Positions 7,099 through 16,329 are shown, counted from the stretch's first letter. The stretch: DNA of 23,397 nt from Ruminococcaceae bacterium UBA5905 (GCA_002431285.1 DJEF01000007.1:63301-86697), one strand, 5' to 3'. Translations and numbers: made by a program. Notes: generated by a model from the sequence alone, not told the origin.

Positions 7099-8148
7099 AT
7101 GGAAAGACGGAATTGTACACAGGTGATGGTCGGTTCGGTGCCGGTGGGCGGCGGTGCGCCTATAACGGTGCAGTCGATGCTCAATGTCCCGGCGCAGGAT
7201 GCGGCGGGGTGCGTGGAGCAGGCGAAACGCCTGCAAGCCTGCGGGTGCGACATCATCCGTACCGCCGTGCCGGACATGGCGTCCGTGCCTACGGTGGCGG
7301 CGCTGAAAGAGGCGGTATCCGTCCCCATTGTGGCGGATATACACTTCGATTATAAACTGGCGCTGGAGGCGGCCGCCGCCGGCGCGGATAAAATTCGCAT
7401 CAACCCCGGTAATATCGGCGACGACAGCCGGGTGAAAGCGGTGGCGGACGAATGCCGTCGGCGGCATATTCCCATCCGCATCGGGGTCAATTCCGGCTCG
7501 CTGGAAAAGGAGATTTTGGCGAAATACGGGCATCCGACCCCCGAGGCTATGCGGGACAGCGCCCTTTACCATGCGGCGCTGTTGGAGAGATTCGACTTTG
7601 ACGACATTATTTTGTCGATCAAGTCCTCGGACGTGCCCACTATGATCCGGGCGTATGAACTGACGGCGCAGTCCTGCGCCTATCCGCTCCATTTGGGGGT
7701 CACGGAGGCGGGCACCGAGCGTATGGGGGTACTGAAAAGCGCCGTGGGCATCGGCTCACTGCTGGCGCATGGCATCGGCGATACCATCCGGGTGTCGCTG
7801 ACGGCGGCGCCGGAAAAGGAAGTGCTGGCGGGGCGGGATTTGCTGCAGGCGCTGGGGATGAGCGCTGATACGCCCCGGATGGTGTCCTGCCCGACTTGCG
7901 GGCGCACCGCCATCGACCTCATCGGCATCGCCGGTGCGGTGGAGGAACGACTGAAGGACATTCATAAGCCTATCACCGTGGCGGTGATGGGCTGCGTGGT
8001 GAACGGCCCCGGCGAGGCCCGGGAGGCGGACATCGGTATCGCCGGCGGCAAGGGCCGGGCGGTGATCTTCCGAAAAGGCGAGGTGCTGCGCACCGTGGAG
8101 GAATCCGAAGCAGTGGCGGCGCTGATGCAGGAGGTCGAGAAGTTGTAA
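7099..8148 (+). CDS. ispG: 4-hydroxy-3-methylbut-2-enyl diphosphate synthase (flavodoxin type family)
   Basis: IspG (GcpE), the iron-sulfur enzyme that converts MEcPP to HMBPP in the MEP pathway. It has 349 residues, the short bacterial form without the plant/chlamydial insert. The N-terminal TIM-barrel begins with VPVGGGAPITVQSM. The [4Fe-4S] ligands are Cys264 and Cys267 in SCPTCGRT and Cys299 in GCVVNGPGEA, with Glu306 as the likely fourth ligand. The ATG at 7099 has AGGGAGAG at 7087-7094. It sits directly between rseP and polC, and dxr from the same pathway is two genes upstream. A 67-base gap with a hairpin separates it from polC. Confidence 0.97.
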   Translation: MERRNCTQVMVGSVPVGGGAPITVQSMLNVPAQDAAGCVEQAKRLQACGCDIIRTAVPDMASVPTVAALKEAVSVPIVADIHFDYKLALEAAAAGADKIRINPGNIGDDSRVKAVADECRRRHIPIRIGVNSGSLEKEILAKYGHPTPEAMRDSALYHAALLERFDFDDIILSIKSSDVPTMIRAYELTAQSCAYPLHLGVTEAGTERMGVLKSAVGIGSLLAHGIGDTIRVSLTAAPEKEVLAGRDLLQALGMSADTPRMVSCPTCGRTAIDLIGIAGAVEERLKDIHKPITVAVMGCVVNGPGEAREADIGIAGGKGRAVIFRKGEVLRTVEESEAVAALMQEVEKL

Positions 8149-8152
8149 AGCA

Positions 8153-8186
8153 CAGCGGAGTCTATGCGCCGACCGGCGTTCCGCTG
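8153..8186 (+). other. Intercistronic hairpin between ispG and polC
   Basis: CAGCGGA (8153-8159) pairs with TCCGCTG (8180-8186). Inside it, CGCC (8167-8170) pairs with GGCG (8175-8178) around a GACC tetraloop. No T-run follows, so it is not a classical terminator. RNA processing or stability control is possible. Confidence 0.45.
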
Positions 8187-8215
8187 GACGGAATGCTTGT
8201 GGAGGATGCATTACC

Positions 8216-11200
8216 ATGGATGCACAGAAATTTGGGAATCTGTTTGGCCCGTATCTGCCCACCGGCGGGCGATGGCAGGCGCTCAGCGATGGTACGGTGG
8301 ATCGGCTGGATGTAAGCCACAGCGACCGGGCGGTGGGGATCGTGATCCGTCTGCCCGGCCTGGTGGCGGCAGAGACGCTGTTCGCCGCCGAAAAAGAGGT
8401 GGCGGCGGCGTTACATATGACCTCGGCCGCTATCCGGCCGGTATTCCCCGGGGAATTGCTGGGGGACGACGCCGGCTGGCCGTCCCTCACCGAGCATCTG
8501 CGCCGTCGGAATGTGGCGGTCAACGGCACGTTGGACGATGCCCGTTTCGCGCTGGAGGGGGACGTCCTGACGGTGGAATGTGTGCACGGCGGCACCAATA
8601 TTTTATCCGCTACCGGCACGGAATCGCTGCTGGAGGGGTTGATCTATGAGCAGTTCGGACGGCGGGTGAAGGTGACGTTCGCGGGGGAGGACGTTCCCTG
8701 CGACGACGAGCATAACCGTCAGATGCAGCGGCAGGCGGAGCAGGAGGCGGCGGAGAGCGCCCGCCTGCAGGCGGAAAAGCGGGCGGCGGAGCGCGCGGCT
8801 CAGCCCCAGCCCGCCACCGAAAGCACCCCGGCGAAGCCGGGGAAGCCCGCCGACCCCACCCGTCCGCCGGCAGACGGATTGCCGATCTATCTGGATACGG
8901 CGCAGGTGCTGTTCGGTACGCCGGTGCGGGAGCGCCCTGTCCCGATCAAGGGGCTGGAGGCGGACGGCTCCACCGTCACGGTGTGGGGCGAAATTTTCCG
9001 CATCGACAGCCGGGATAACCGGGACGGCACAAAGACCAACTATTCCATTTCCATCACCGACCGCACCAGCTCCCTGACCCTCAAGCTGTGGCTGACCAAG
9101 GGTCGGGATAAGGATCGGATCGCCGCCGTCAAGGGGCTGAAGAACGGCAACTGTCTGGTGGTGACCGGTCCCTATGACTACGACGATTATGCCAAATGCA
9201 ACCTCCTGCGTCCCAAATCCATGTCGGTGGTGGCGAAATACACCCGGCAGGATCTGGCGGAGCATAAGCGGGTGGAGCTGCATATGCACACGAAGATGTC
9301 CGCTATGGACGCGGTCACCGACGCCGCTACGCTGGTGAAACGGGCGGCATCTTGGGGACACAAGGCGGTGGCGATCACCGATCACGGAGTGGTGCAGGCG
9401 TTTCCGGATATCATGAATGCCGCCAAGGACCTGAAAAAAGCCGGCACACCCATCAAGGTGCTGTACGGCATGGAGGCCTACTACGTCAACGATATGATCC
9501 CCGCGGTGGACGGTAAGGCTGACCCGGCGCTGGCGGACGAATGCATCGTGTTCGATATTGAAACCACCGGCTTGTCCCCGGCAACCGAACGCATTACCGA
9601 AATCGGCGCGGTGCGGGTGGTGAATGGAGAAATCCAGGAGGAATTTGACATTTTTGTTAATCCCGGTAAGCCCATTCCGCCGAAGATCACCGAGCTGACC
9701 GGTATCACCGACCAGATGGTGGCGGATGCGCCCGATGAGGCGGAGGGGCTGCGGCAATTCTACGATTTCTGCGGGGATTGCCGGGTGCTGATCGCCCATA
9801 ATGCCAAATTTGATACCTCCTTCATCCGGGCGGCGGCGCGCCGCAGCGGGGTGGAATATCCATTCACCTCCATTGATACGGTGCCGGTGTGCCGGGCGCT
9901 GTATCCGGGGCAGAAAAACTATAAGTTGGATACGGTGGCGGAGTTTTTGCGACTGCCGCCCTTCAACCACCATCGCGCCTGCGACGATGCCCGGGTGCTG
10001 GCGCAGATCTATCAGCACTGCATCAAGGATATGGGGGAGAAAGGCATTGAAACGGTGCAGCAGATCAACTGTACCATCACCGGTGTGGACCCCAAAAAGG
10101 CGGGCTATTACCATATGATTCTCATCGCCCGCAATCAGGTGGGGCTGAAGAATCTCTATAAGCTGGTGTCTTACTCCAATCTGGAGTGCTTCTCCCGTAA
10201 GCCCCGGATTCCCCGTTCCAAGCTCATAGAGCATCGGGAGGGGCTGATTATCGGCAGCGCCTGCGAGGCAGGGGAGCTGTATCGGGCGATTGAGGCGGAC
10301 AAGCCCTGGGGCGAGCTGTGTGATATTGCCTCCTTTTACGATTTTCTGGAAATTCAGCCGCTGGGCAATAACGCCTTTATGCTGCGTCCCAGCAAGGGAA
10401 AGGGCGGGGTCATCAATCCGCCCCGCTGCCAGAGCGAGGCGCAGCTGATTGCCCATAACAAGACCATTGTGCGGCTGGGCGAAAAGCTGGGCATCCCGGT
10501 CTGCGCCACCTGCGATGTCCACTTTATGGACCCGGAGGATGAGGTGTATCGCCGGGTGCTGATGGCGGGCACCGGCTTTGACGACGCTGACCAACAGCCG
10601 CCGCTGTATTTCCGCACCACCGAGGAGATGCTGAAGGAGTTCTCCTATCTGGGGGAGGATAAGGCGCGGGAAGTGGTCATTGACAACCCCAATCTGGTGG
10701 CGGACTGGACAGAGGAGATCAGCCCCATTCCGAAGGGCACTTTCCCGCCCCATATGGACGGCGCCGACGAAGAGCTGCAGGAGATCTGCTGGAACCGGGC
10801 AAAGGAGATTTACGGCGATCCTATGCCGGAGATTGTTTCCGCACGGCTGGAGAAAGAGCTGAATTCCATCATTAAGCACGGCTTTGCCGTGTTGTACATG
10901 ATCGCCCAAAAGCTGGTGGCGAACTCCGTGGAGCATGGCTATCTGGTGGGCTCCCGTGGCTCGGTGGGTTCCTCGTTTGTGGCGCATATGGCGGGTATCT
11001 CCGAGGTGAACCCGCTGGCGCCCCACTATATCTGCCGCAATAAGGACTGTAAGTATTCGGAATTTTTCACCCACGGCGAGGTGGGCTCCGGCTTCGACCT
11101 GCCGGTGAAGATGTGCCCGCGCTGCGGACAAAAGCTGGGACGGGACGGTCACGAAATTCCGTTTGAGACTTTCCTGGGCTTTGATGGCGATAAATCCCCT

Positions 11201-12661
11201 GATATTGACTTGAATTTCGCCTCTGAATATCAGAACCAGGCACACCGGTATACCGAAACGCTGTTCGGTCTTGACCACGTGTTCAAAGCCGGCACCATCG
11301 GCACCATCGCCGATAAAACCGCCTATGGCTATGTGAAAAAATATGCCGAGGAGCGGGGGCTGGCGTACAGCCCGGCGGAGCTGGATCGGCTGGCGATTGG
11401 CTGCACCGGGGTCAAGCGCACCACCGGCCAGCACCCCGGCGGCATGGTGGTCGTGCCCAATGACTATGAAATTGAGGATTTCTGCCCGGTGCAGCATCCG
11501 GCGGACAAAAGTGACTCGGACAACATCACCACCCACTTCGATTTCCATTCCATCCACGATACCATTCTGAAGCTGGATAATCTGGGGCACGTCATCCCCA
11601 CCATCTATAAGTATCTGGAGAAATACACCGGTATCCCGGTGATGGAGGTGGATATGTCCGACCCGGCGGTGTACAGTCTGTTCACCTCACCCGAGGCGCT
11701 GGGGCTGACAAAGGAGCAGCTGGGCTGCGAGACCGGCACCCTGTCCATCCCGGAGATGGGCACGGGCTTCACCATGCAGATGCTGCTGGATTGCAAGCCC
11801 ACCACCTTTGCCGACCTGCTGCAGATTTCCGGTATGTCCCATGGCACGGATGTGTGGCTGGGCAACGCACAGGATCTTATTCGGGCGGGCACCTGCACCA
11901 TCTCCACCGCCATCGGCACCCGGGACAGCATCATGGTCTACCTGATGCATAAGGGACTGGAGCCGAAGATGGCGTTCAACATCATGGAAAAGGTCCGGAA
12001 AGGCATGGTGGCGAAGGGGAAGCTGCCCCCGGAGGTCTGGGAGAAGATGGAGTCGGAGATGCGCTCCCACGATGTGCCGGAATGGTACATCGGCTCCTGT
12101 AAGAAGATTATGTATATGTTCCCGAAAGCGCACGCCGCCGCCTATGTTATCGCGGCGCTGCGGGTGGCGTGGTATAAGGTGCATTATCCCGTGGCGTATT
12201 ATGCCGCCTATTTTACCGGTCGCGGCGAGGATTTTGATGCTGCGCCGGTGCAGAAAGGCATCGACGCCGTCAAGCTGCTGATGGATGATATCCGGGAGCG
12301 GGGCAAAGAGGCCAGCCAGAAGGAGCAGAATATGGCGGACGCTCTCCATGTCATTTATGAGGCGATGCTGCGGGGGGTGGAGTTCCTCCCGGTCGATCTG
12401 TATAAATCCCACTGGTATCAGTTCCTGGTGGAGAAAGGCGAGGATGGGCAGGAGCGGATACGCCTGCCTTTCAGCGCCGTGGCGGGGCTGGGCGAGGCGG
12501 CGGCCCGCAGTATGCAGGAGGCGGCCAACCCGGAGGACCCGTATATTTCTTGCGACGATTTGCAGACCCGCACCGGCATCACCAAGGCGGTGATGCAATC
12601 CTTGCGGGAGCTGGGCGTGGTGGACGGCTTGCCGGAAACCAGCCAGATGACCTTTTTCTAA
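8216..12661 (+). CDS. polC: DNA polymerase III alpha subunit, Gram-positive PolC type
   Basis: Replicative DNA polymerase of Firmicutes, with 3'-5' proofreading built in. It has 1481 residues, slightly above the usual 1430-1470. Domains in order: an N-terminal region ending in a charged Glu/Ala/Pro-rich linker (about 160-220); an OB fold (about 240-340); a split PHP domain starting at VELHMHT with His356 and His358; the DnaQ-like exonuclease inserted in it (FDIETTG, Asp447 and Glu449; later HHRACDDA); the rest of PHP (CDVHF); then the polymerase core with GSRGSVGSSF and catalytic SPDIDLNF (Asp996, Asp998). A four-cysteine zinc site lies between them (CRNKDCKYSEFF ... CPRCG); the first pair is C-x4-C. 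The C-terminus is complete. GGAGG at 8201-8205 serves ATG 8216. Confidence 0.98.
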   Translation: MDAQKFGNLFGPYLPTGGRWQALSDGTVDRLDVSHSDRAVGIVIRLPGLVAAETLFAAEKEVAAALHMTSAAIRPVFPGELLGDDAGWPSLTEHLRRRNVAVNGTLDDARFALEGDVLTVECVHGGTNILSATGTESLLEGLIYEQFGRRVKVTFAGEDVPCDDEHNRQMQRQAEQEAAESARLQAEKRAAERAAQPQPATESTPAKPGKPADPTRPPADGLPIYLDTAQVLFGTPVRERPVPIKGLEADGSTVTVWGEIFRIDSRDNRDGTKTNYSISITDRTSSLTLKLWLTKGRDKDRIAAVKGLKNGNCLVVTGPYDYDDYAKCNLLRPKSMSVVAKYTRQDLAEHKRVELHMHTKMSAMDAVTDAATLVKRAASWGHKAVAITDHGVVQAFPDIMNAAKDLKKAGTPIKVLYGMEAYYVNDMIPAVDGKADPALADECIVFDIETTGLSPATERITEIGAVRVVNGEIQEEFDIFVNPGKPIPPKITELTGITDQMVADAPDEAEGLRQFYDFCGDCRVLIAHNAKFDTSFIRAAARRSGVEYPFTSIDTVPVCRALYPGQKNYKLDTVAEFLRLPPFNHHRACDDARVLAQIYQHCIKDMGEKGIETVQQINCTITGVDPKKAGYYHMILIARNQVGLKNLYKLVSYSNLECFSRKPRIPRSKLIEHREGLIIGSACEAGELYRAIEADKPWGELCDIASFYDFLEIQPLGNNAFMLRPSKGKGGVINPPRCQSEAQLIAHNKTIVRLGEKLGIPVCATCDVHFMDPEDEVYRRVLMAGTGFDDADQQPPLYFRTTEEMLKEFSYLGEDKAREVVIDNPNLVADWTEEISPIPKGTFPPHMDGADEELQEICWNRAKEIYGDPMPEIVSARLEKELNSIIKHGFAVLYMIAQKLVANSVEHGYLVGSRGSVGSSFVAHMAGISEVNPLAPHYICRNKDCKYSEFFTHGEVGSGFDLPVKMCPRCGQKLGRDGHEIPFETFLGFDGDKSPDIDLNFASEYQNQAHRYTETLFGLDHVFKAGTIGTIADKTAYGYVKKYAEERGLAYSPAELDRLAIGCTGVKRTTGQHPGGMVVVPNDYEIEDFCPVQHPADKSDSDNITTHFDFHSIHDTILKLDNLGHVIPTIYKYLEKYTGIPVMEVDMSDPAVYSLFTSPEALGLTKEQLGCETGTLSIPEMGTGFTMQMLLDCKPTTFADLLQISGMSHGTDVWLGNAQDLIRAGTCTISTAIGTRDSIMVYLMHKGLEPKMAFNIMEKVRKGMVAKGKLPPEVWEKMESEMRSHDVPEWYIGSCKKIMYMFPKAHAAAYVIAALRVAWYKVHYPVAYYAAYFTGRGEDFDAAPVQKGIDAVKLLMDDIRERGKEASQKEQNMADALHVIYEAMLRGVEFLPVDLYKSHWYQFLVEKGEDGQERIRLPFSAVAGLGEAAARSMQEAANPEDPYISCDDLQTRTGITKAVMQSLRELGVVDGLPETSQMTFF

Positions 12662-12693
12662 GCCAATACGGGCGGCGATATGTCGCTCAAGAT

Positions 12694-12699
12694 AAGGAG
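12694..12699 (+). promoter_or_regulatory. Ribosome binding site for the fucU-like gene
   Basis: AAGGAG lies 2 bases before an in-frame ATG at 12702 and 8 bases before the ATG at 12708, favouring 12708. Confidence 0.7.
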
Positions 12700-12707
12700 A
12701 TATGTGT

Positions 12708-13130
12708 ATGTTAAAAGGCATTAACCCGCTGCTGTCCCCGGAGCTGCTGAAAATTCTGTCGGAGATGGGACACGGCAACGAGATCATCATTGCCGATGGT
12801 GGATTCCCCGCCGCCGATCTGGCGCGCCATCTGGTGCGGGCGGACGGCGTGGGCTGTGTCGCTATGCTGGAGGCGGTGCTGTCGGTGCTGCCGCTGGATC
12901 AGTATGACGACCACAATTTCATTCTGATGAATGTGACCGGCGGCGACCAGCCCCCGGCAATCTGGGAGGAATACGCCCGGGTGCTGAAACAATATGAGCC
13001 GCAGGCGCATATTGAGCATATCGACCGGTTCGATTACTATGACCGGGCGAAACAGGCGTATGCGGTGATTGCCACGGGTGAGATGGCACCTTACGGCAAT
13101 ATCCTGCTGAAAAAGGGCTGCATTCGCTGA
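12708..13130 (+). CDS. fucU: RbsD/FucU family sugar mutarotase (fucose-mutarotase-like)
   Basis: Small cytoplasmic mutarotase of the RbsD/FucU family, which interconverts the alpha and beta forms of free sugars (L-fucose for FucU, D-ribose for RbsD). It has 140 residues from ATG 12708. It begins with the FucU-like LKGINPLLSPELLKILSEMG, continues with HGNEIIIAD (His22 is the probable catalytic His), and ends with the family's YAVIATGEMAPYGNILLKKG. The N-terminal pattern resembles FucU more than RbsD; the true substrate cannot be read from sequence. It is 46 bases after polC with no promoter seen between, so it probably rides on the polC transcript. No fucose or ribose genes are nearby, which is odd for a sugar enzyme. 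The terminator at 13171 closes the unit. Confidence 0.85.
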   Translation: MLKGINPLLSPELLKILSEMGHGNEIIIADGGFPAADLARHLVRADGVGCVAMLEAVLSVLPLDQYDDHNFILMNVTGGDQPPAIWEEYARVLKQYEPQAHIEHIDRFDYYDRAKQAYAVIATGEMAPYGNILLKKGCIR

Positions 13131-13170
13131 CAGGACGGTTTTCCGATGGTCGTGCGGCCAGAAAATCATG

Positions 13171-13213
13171 AAAAAGGCTGTCGAATCCGCTTGGGTTCGA
13201 CAGCCTTTTTTTT
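13171..13213 (+). terminator. Strong intrinsic terminator closing the pyrH-polC-fucU unit
   Basis: The 18-bp stem AAAAAGGCTGTCGAATCC (13171-13188) pairs with GGGTTCGACAGCCTTTTT (13193-13210) around a GCTT tetraloop, with one T-G wobble. T's run from 13206 to 13213. The A-run on the left arm makes it potentially bidirectional. Confidence 0.95.
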
Positions 13214-13549
13214 GGCTCTTTGTTTTGTGTCGGAAATGCGGGGCCCCTTGAAAAAACAGCGTTTCAACCTTCCGAACCCGGTAAAAACACCTCGTTGGAT
13301 GAACCTCTTCGGGGTTTTGGAGGAATAGATTGCGTGTGCCGTCTTTATGCGATCAAGGCGCAAAATTTCCGATCCGGATACAGCGTTTTCGAGTGATTCC
13401 GGTCATGGGACCCTTGCCCGCCGCCGGAAGAACCGTGCGAATGGTCGCAGAAAACGATTCGATGGCGGAAAAGGCGGAAAAGGCAACCATGGCGGGGATA
13501 CAGTGAGGTTACCGGTGGTCTGTGAGGTTTCTTTTCCGCGTATAACAAA
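13214..13549. other. Intergenic stretch without a credible gene
   Basis: About 336 bases between the two terminators of convergent genes. Open frames of 60-96 codons cross it on both strands, but they run into the terminators or into valS, lack ribosome sites and match no family I know. Visible structure is limited to small inverted repeats (TTGAAA/TTTCAA at about 13248-13267; GGTC/GACC at 13401-13412 within a TTCCGG/CCGGAA pair) and a tandem GGCGGAAAA duplication around 13464-13482. It could hold an unrecognised small RNA or remnant sequence. Confidence 0.5.
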
Positions 13550-13602
13550 GCCCTGCAAGTCGCAGACACATGGAGTATTCCATATGTCCGCGGCTGCAGG
13601 GC
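13541..13602 (-). terminator. Terminator hairpin for valS operon
   Basis: On the minus strand a stem of about 24 pairs (outer GCCCTGCA/TGCAGGGC, arms 13579-13602 and 13550-13574, four-base loop 13575-13578, one bulge and a few mismatches or wobbles) is followed by TTTGTTATA. It begins 15 bases after the valS stop. Confidence 0.85.
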
Positions 13603-13617
13603 AAGCCTCCAATTCGG

Positions 13618-16329
13618 TTACTGCATCTGCTGCATAGATTGCTCCAGCAGCGCCAGCTTTTCCCGCAGACTGTCTGCCTGCGCTTGAGCACCGGCCACCA
13701 CGGCGGCGGGGGCTTTTTCGGTGAACGCCTTGTTGTTCAGCCGTGCCAGCACGCCCGCCAGCTGCTTTTCGGCGTTCTGTTTTTCCTTTTCCAGCCGTGC
13801 CAGCTCGGCAGCCTTGTCCACCAGCTCGTCCAGCGGGATTTTCAGTGTGGCGGCATCGGTGACGATATTCACCGTTCCGGTCACCTCAAAATGCGCGCCG
13901 ATCTCCACCTGTGCGGCGGAAGCCAGCCGCTGCAGGAAGGGCACGCCGGCGGTGAAGGTGTCCGCAAAGGCTGTTTCCACGAACACATCCGCTTTCCGGG
14001 AGGGCGGCACGTTCATTTCCGCCCGGCGGTTGCGGATGGCGCGAATGGCGTCCATGATCCGCTCCATCCCCTTTTCCTCTTCCGGGAACACCATGGCGGA
14101 ATCGTATACCGGCCAGGGGGCGACCATAATGCTTTCGCCCTCGTGGGGGAGGGACTGCCAGATTTCTTCGGTGATGAACGGCATAAAGGGATGCAGCAGC
14201 CGGAGCATACCGGTCATCACATAGCACAGCACCTGCAGCGCATTCTCCGCGCCGTCTCCCTGTAGCCGGGATTTGCACAGCTCGATATACCAGTCGCAGA
14301 AGCTGTCCCAGATGAAATCGTACAGCTTCTGCACGGCGATGCCCAGCTCGAATTTCTCCAGATTATCGGTGACCGCCTGCACCAGCTCATTGTAGCGGCT
14401 GAGGATCCATTTATCCTCCAGCGCCAGCGTTTCCGGCAGGGTGAGCGGAATTTCGTGTCCCTCCAGATTCATCCGCAGGAACCGGGCGGCATTCCACAGC
14501 TTGTTGGCGAAGTTGCGGCTTGCCTCCACCTTGTCGGTCATATACCGCATATCGTTTCCGGGGCTGTTGCCGGTGGCCAGCATGAACCGCAGAGCGTCGG
14601 CGCCGTATTTGTCAATTTCCTCCAGCGGGTCCACGCCGTTGCCCAGCGATTTGGACATCTTCCGCCCCTGGCTGTCCCGCACCAGTCCGTGAATCAGTAC
14701 GGTGTGGAAGGGCGCCTTGCCGGTATACGCCAGCCCGGAGAAGATCATCCGGCTCACCCAGAAGCCGATGATGTCATAGCCGGTCACCAGCGTGTCGGTG
14801 GGGTAGAAATAGTCCAGCTCCTCGGTCTGCTCCGGCCAGCCCAGCGTGGAGAATGGCCACAGAGCGGAGGAAAACCAGGTGTCCAGCGTGTCGGGGTCCT
14901 GGGTCAGATGGGTGCCGCCGCACTTAGGGCAGGCGGCGGGGGCGGTTTGCGCCACCACGGTCTCGCCGCAATCGTCGCAGTACCAGGCGGGGATGCGATG
15001 CCCCCACCACAGCTGGCGGGAGATGCACCAATCCCGGGTCCCCCGCATCCAGTTGAGATAGTTTTTAGTGAACCGCTCCGGCACAAAGGTGATATCGCCC
15101 TTTTCCACCGCCTCGATGGCGGGCTTTGCCAGCGGCTCCATCTTTACGAACCACTGCTTGGACACCATCGGCTCGATGGTGGAATGGCAACGGTAGCAGG
15201 TGCCTACATCATGGGTCAGATCCTCGGTCTCCTTGAGGAATCCGCCCGCCTCCAGATCTTCCAGGATGGCTTTGCGGGCTTCTTTGGCGGTCATACCGGC
15301 GTATTTGCCGCAATCCAGCACCTCCGGCTCGCCCTGCGCCGCCCGTCCGGAGGCAATCAGCTCGTCGGCGGCGGCTTTGTCCGCCGCTCCGGTCATATGC
15401 CCGTCATAGGTCAGCACCCGGATGAGGGGCAGATCGTGCCGTTTGCCCACCTCGAAGTCGTTGGGGTCGTGGGCGGGGGTAATCTTCACCACGCCGGTCC
15501 CCTTGGTCATATCGGCGTGCTCGTCGCAGACAATCGGGATTTCCTTGTTCAGCAGGGGCAGGATCACATGGCAGCCATGGAGGTGCCGGTAGCGTTCGTC
15601 CTCAGCGTTGATGGCCACGGCGGTATCGCCCAGCATGGTCTCCGGGCGGGTGGTCGCCAGCTCCAGCATTTCGCCGGTCTCCTTGACCGGATACAGCAGA
15701 TGCCAGAAGTGGCTGTTCTGGGGCTCGTATTCCACCTCGGCGTCGGAGATGGAGGTGTTGCACTTGGGGCACCAGTTCACCATCCGGTTGCCCCGATAGA
15801 TGAGCCCCTGCTCATACAGCCGCACGAACACGTTTTTCACCGCTTTGGAGCAGCCCTCGTCCATGGTGAACCGCTCCCGCTCCCAGTCGCAGCTGGAGCC
15901 GATGGTTTTCAGCTGGCTGACGATGCGGCTGCCGTATTTTTCTTTCCAAGCCCAGGCGCGCTCCAGAAAGCCGTCCCGTCCCAGCTCCTCTTTGGTGACG
16001 CCCTCCTGCCGTATGGCCTCCACCACCTTTGCCTCGGTGGCGATAGAGGCGTGATCGGTGCCGGGCATCCACAGAGCTTCATAGCCCTGCATCCGCCGCC
16101 AGCGGATGAGGATATCCTGCAGGGTGTTGTCCAGTGCGTGCCCCATATGCAGCTGCCCGGTGATATTCGGGGGCGGCATCATAACGGTGTAGGGCTTTTT
16201 CTCGCTGCCGTCGGCGTTCTTGGCGTGGGCGGTGGCATGGAAATACCCCCCGTCCAGCCAGAATTGATAGGTGCGTTGCTCCACCTCCCGGGGATCGTAC
16301 ACCTTGGCCAGTTCTTTCGGTTGTGCCAT
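13618..16329 (-). CDS. valS: Valyl-tRNA synthetase
   Basis: Class I synthetase that charges tRNA-Val, with editing of mischarged threonine. It has 903 residues, full length. The HIGH-type signature is HMGH at residues 61-64 (PPPNITGQLHMGHALD). The editing (CP1) domain shows TTRPETMLGDTAV. A cysteine-rich zinc element (CDDCG ... CPKCG) lies in the core. KMSKS is at 557-561, followed by the anticodon-binding helical domain and a C-terminal coiled coil rich in Glu, Lys and Ala (about 830-895) that contacts the tRNA. AAAGGAG (16339-16345 on the minus strand) precedes the ATG by 9 bases and overlaps the stop of the flavin reductase gene. I see no T-box leader, although Firmicute valS genes often have one. 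Confidence 0.97.
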   Translation of the reverse strand: MAQPKELAKVYDPREVEQRTYQFWLDGGYFHATAHAKNADGSEKKPYTVMMPPPNITGQLHMGHALDNTLQDILIRWRRMQGYEALWMPGTDHASIATEAKVVEAIRQEGVTKEELGRDGFLERAWAWKEKYGSRIVSQLKTIGSSCDWERERFTMDEGCSKAVKNVFVRLYEQGLIYRGNRMVNWCPKCNTSISDAEVEYEPQNSHFWHLLYPVKETGEMLELATTRPETMLGDTAVAINAEDERYRHLHGCHVILPLLNKEIPIVCDEHADMTKGTGVVKITPAHDPNDFEVGKRHDLPLIRVLTYDGHMTGAADKAAADELIASGRAAQGEPEVLDCGKYAGMTAKEARKAILEDLEAGGFLKETEDLTHDVGTCYRCHSTIEPMVSKQWFVKMEPLAKPAIEAVEKGDITFVPERFTKNYLNWMRGTRDWCISRQLWWGHRIPAWYCDDCGETVVAQTAPAACPKCGGTHLTQDPDTLDTWFSSALWPFSTLGWPEQTEELDYFYPTDTLVTGYDIIGFWVSRMIFSGLAYTGKAPFHTVLIHGLVRDSQGRKMSKSLGNGVDPLEEIDKYGADALRFMLATGNSPGNDMRYMTDKVEASRNFANKLWNAARFLRMNLEGHEIPLTLPETLALEDKWILSRYNELVQAVTDNLEKFELGIAVQKLYDFIWDSFCDWYIELCKSRLQGDGAENALQVLCYVMTGMLRLLHPFMPFITEEIWQSLPHEGESIMVAPWPVYDSAMVFPEEEKGMERIMDAIRAIRNRRAEMNVPPSRKADVFVETAFADTFTAGVPFLQRLASAAQVEIGAHFEVTGTVNIVTDAATLKIPLDELVDKAAELARLEKEKQNAEKQLAGVLARLNNKAFTEKAPAAVVAGAQAQADSLREKLALLEQSMQQMQ

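Noticed and set aside
8603..11590. 995-codon minus-strand open frame opposite polC
   Set aside because: Antisense shadow of a secure polC gene. The composition is dominated by His, Arg, Gln and Gly and there is no credible ribosome site or domain.
13166..13363. 65-codon minus-strand frame in the same spacer
   Set aside because: Its end is encoded by the arm and T-run of the fucU terminator, and no start signal is visible.
13347..13637. 96-codon plus-strand frame in the spacer after fucU
   Set aside because: It runs through the valS terminator hairpin into the end of valS, has no ribosome site and shows low-complexity Arg/Gly/Lys content.
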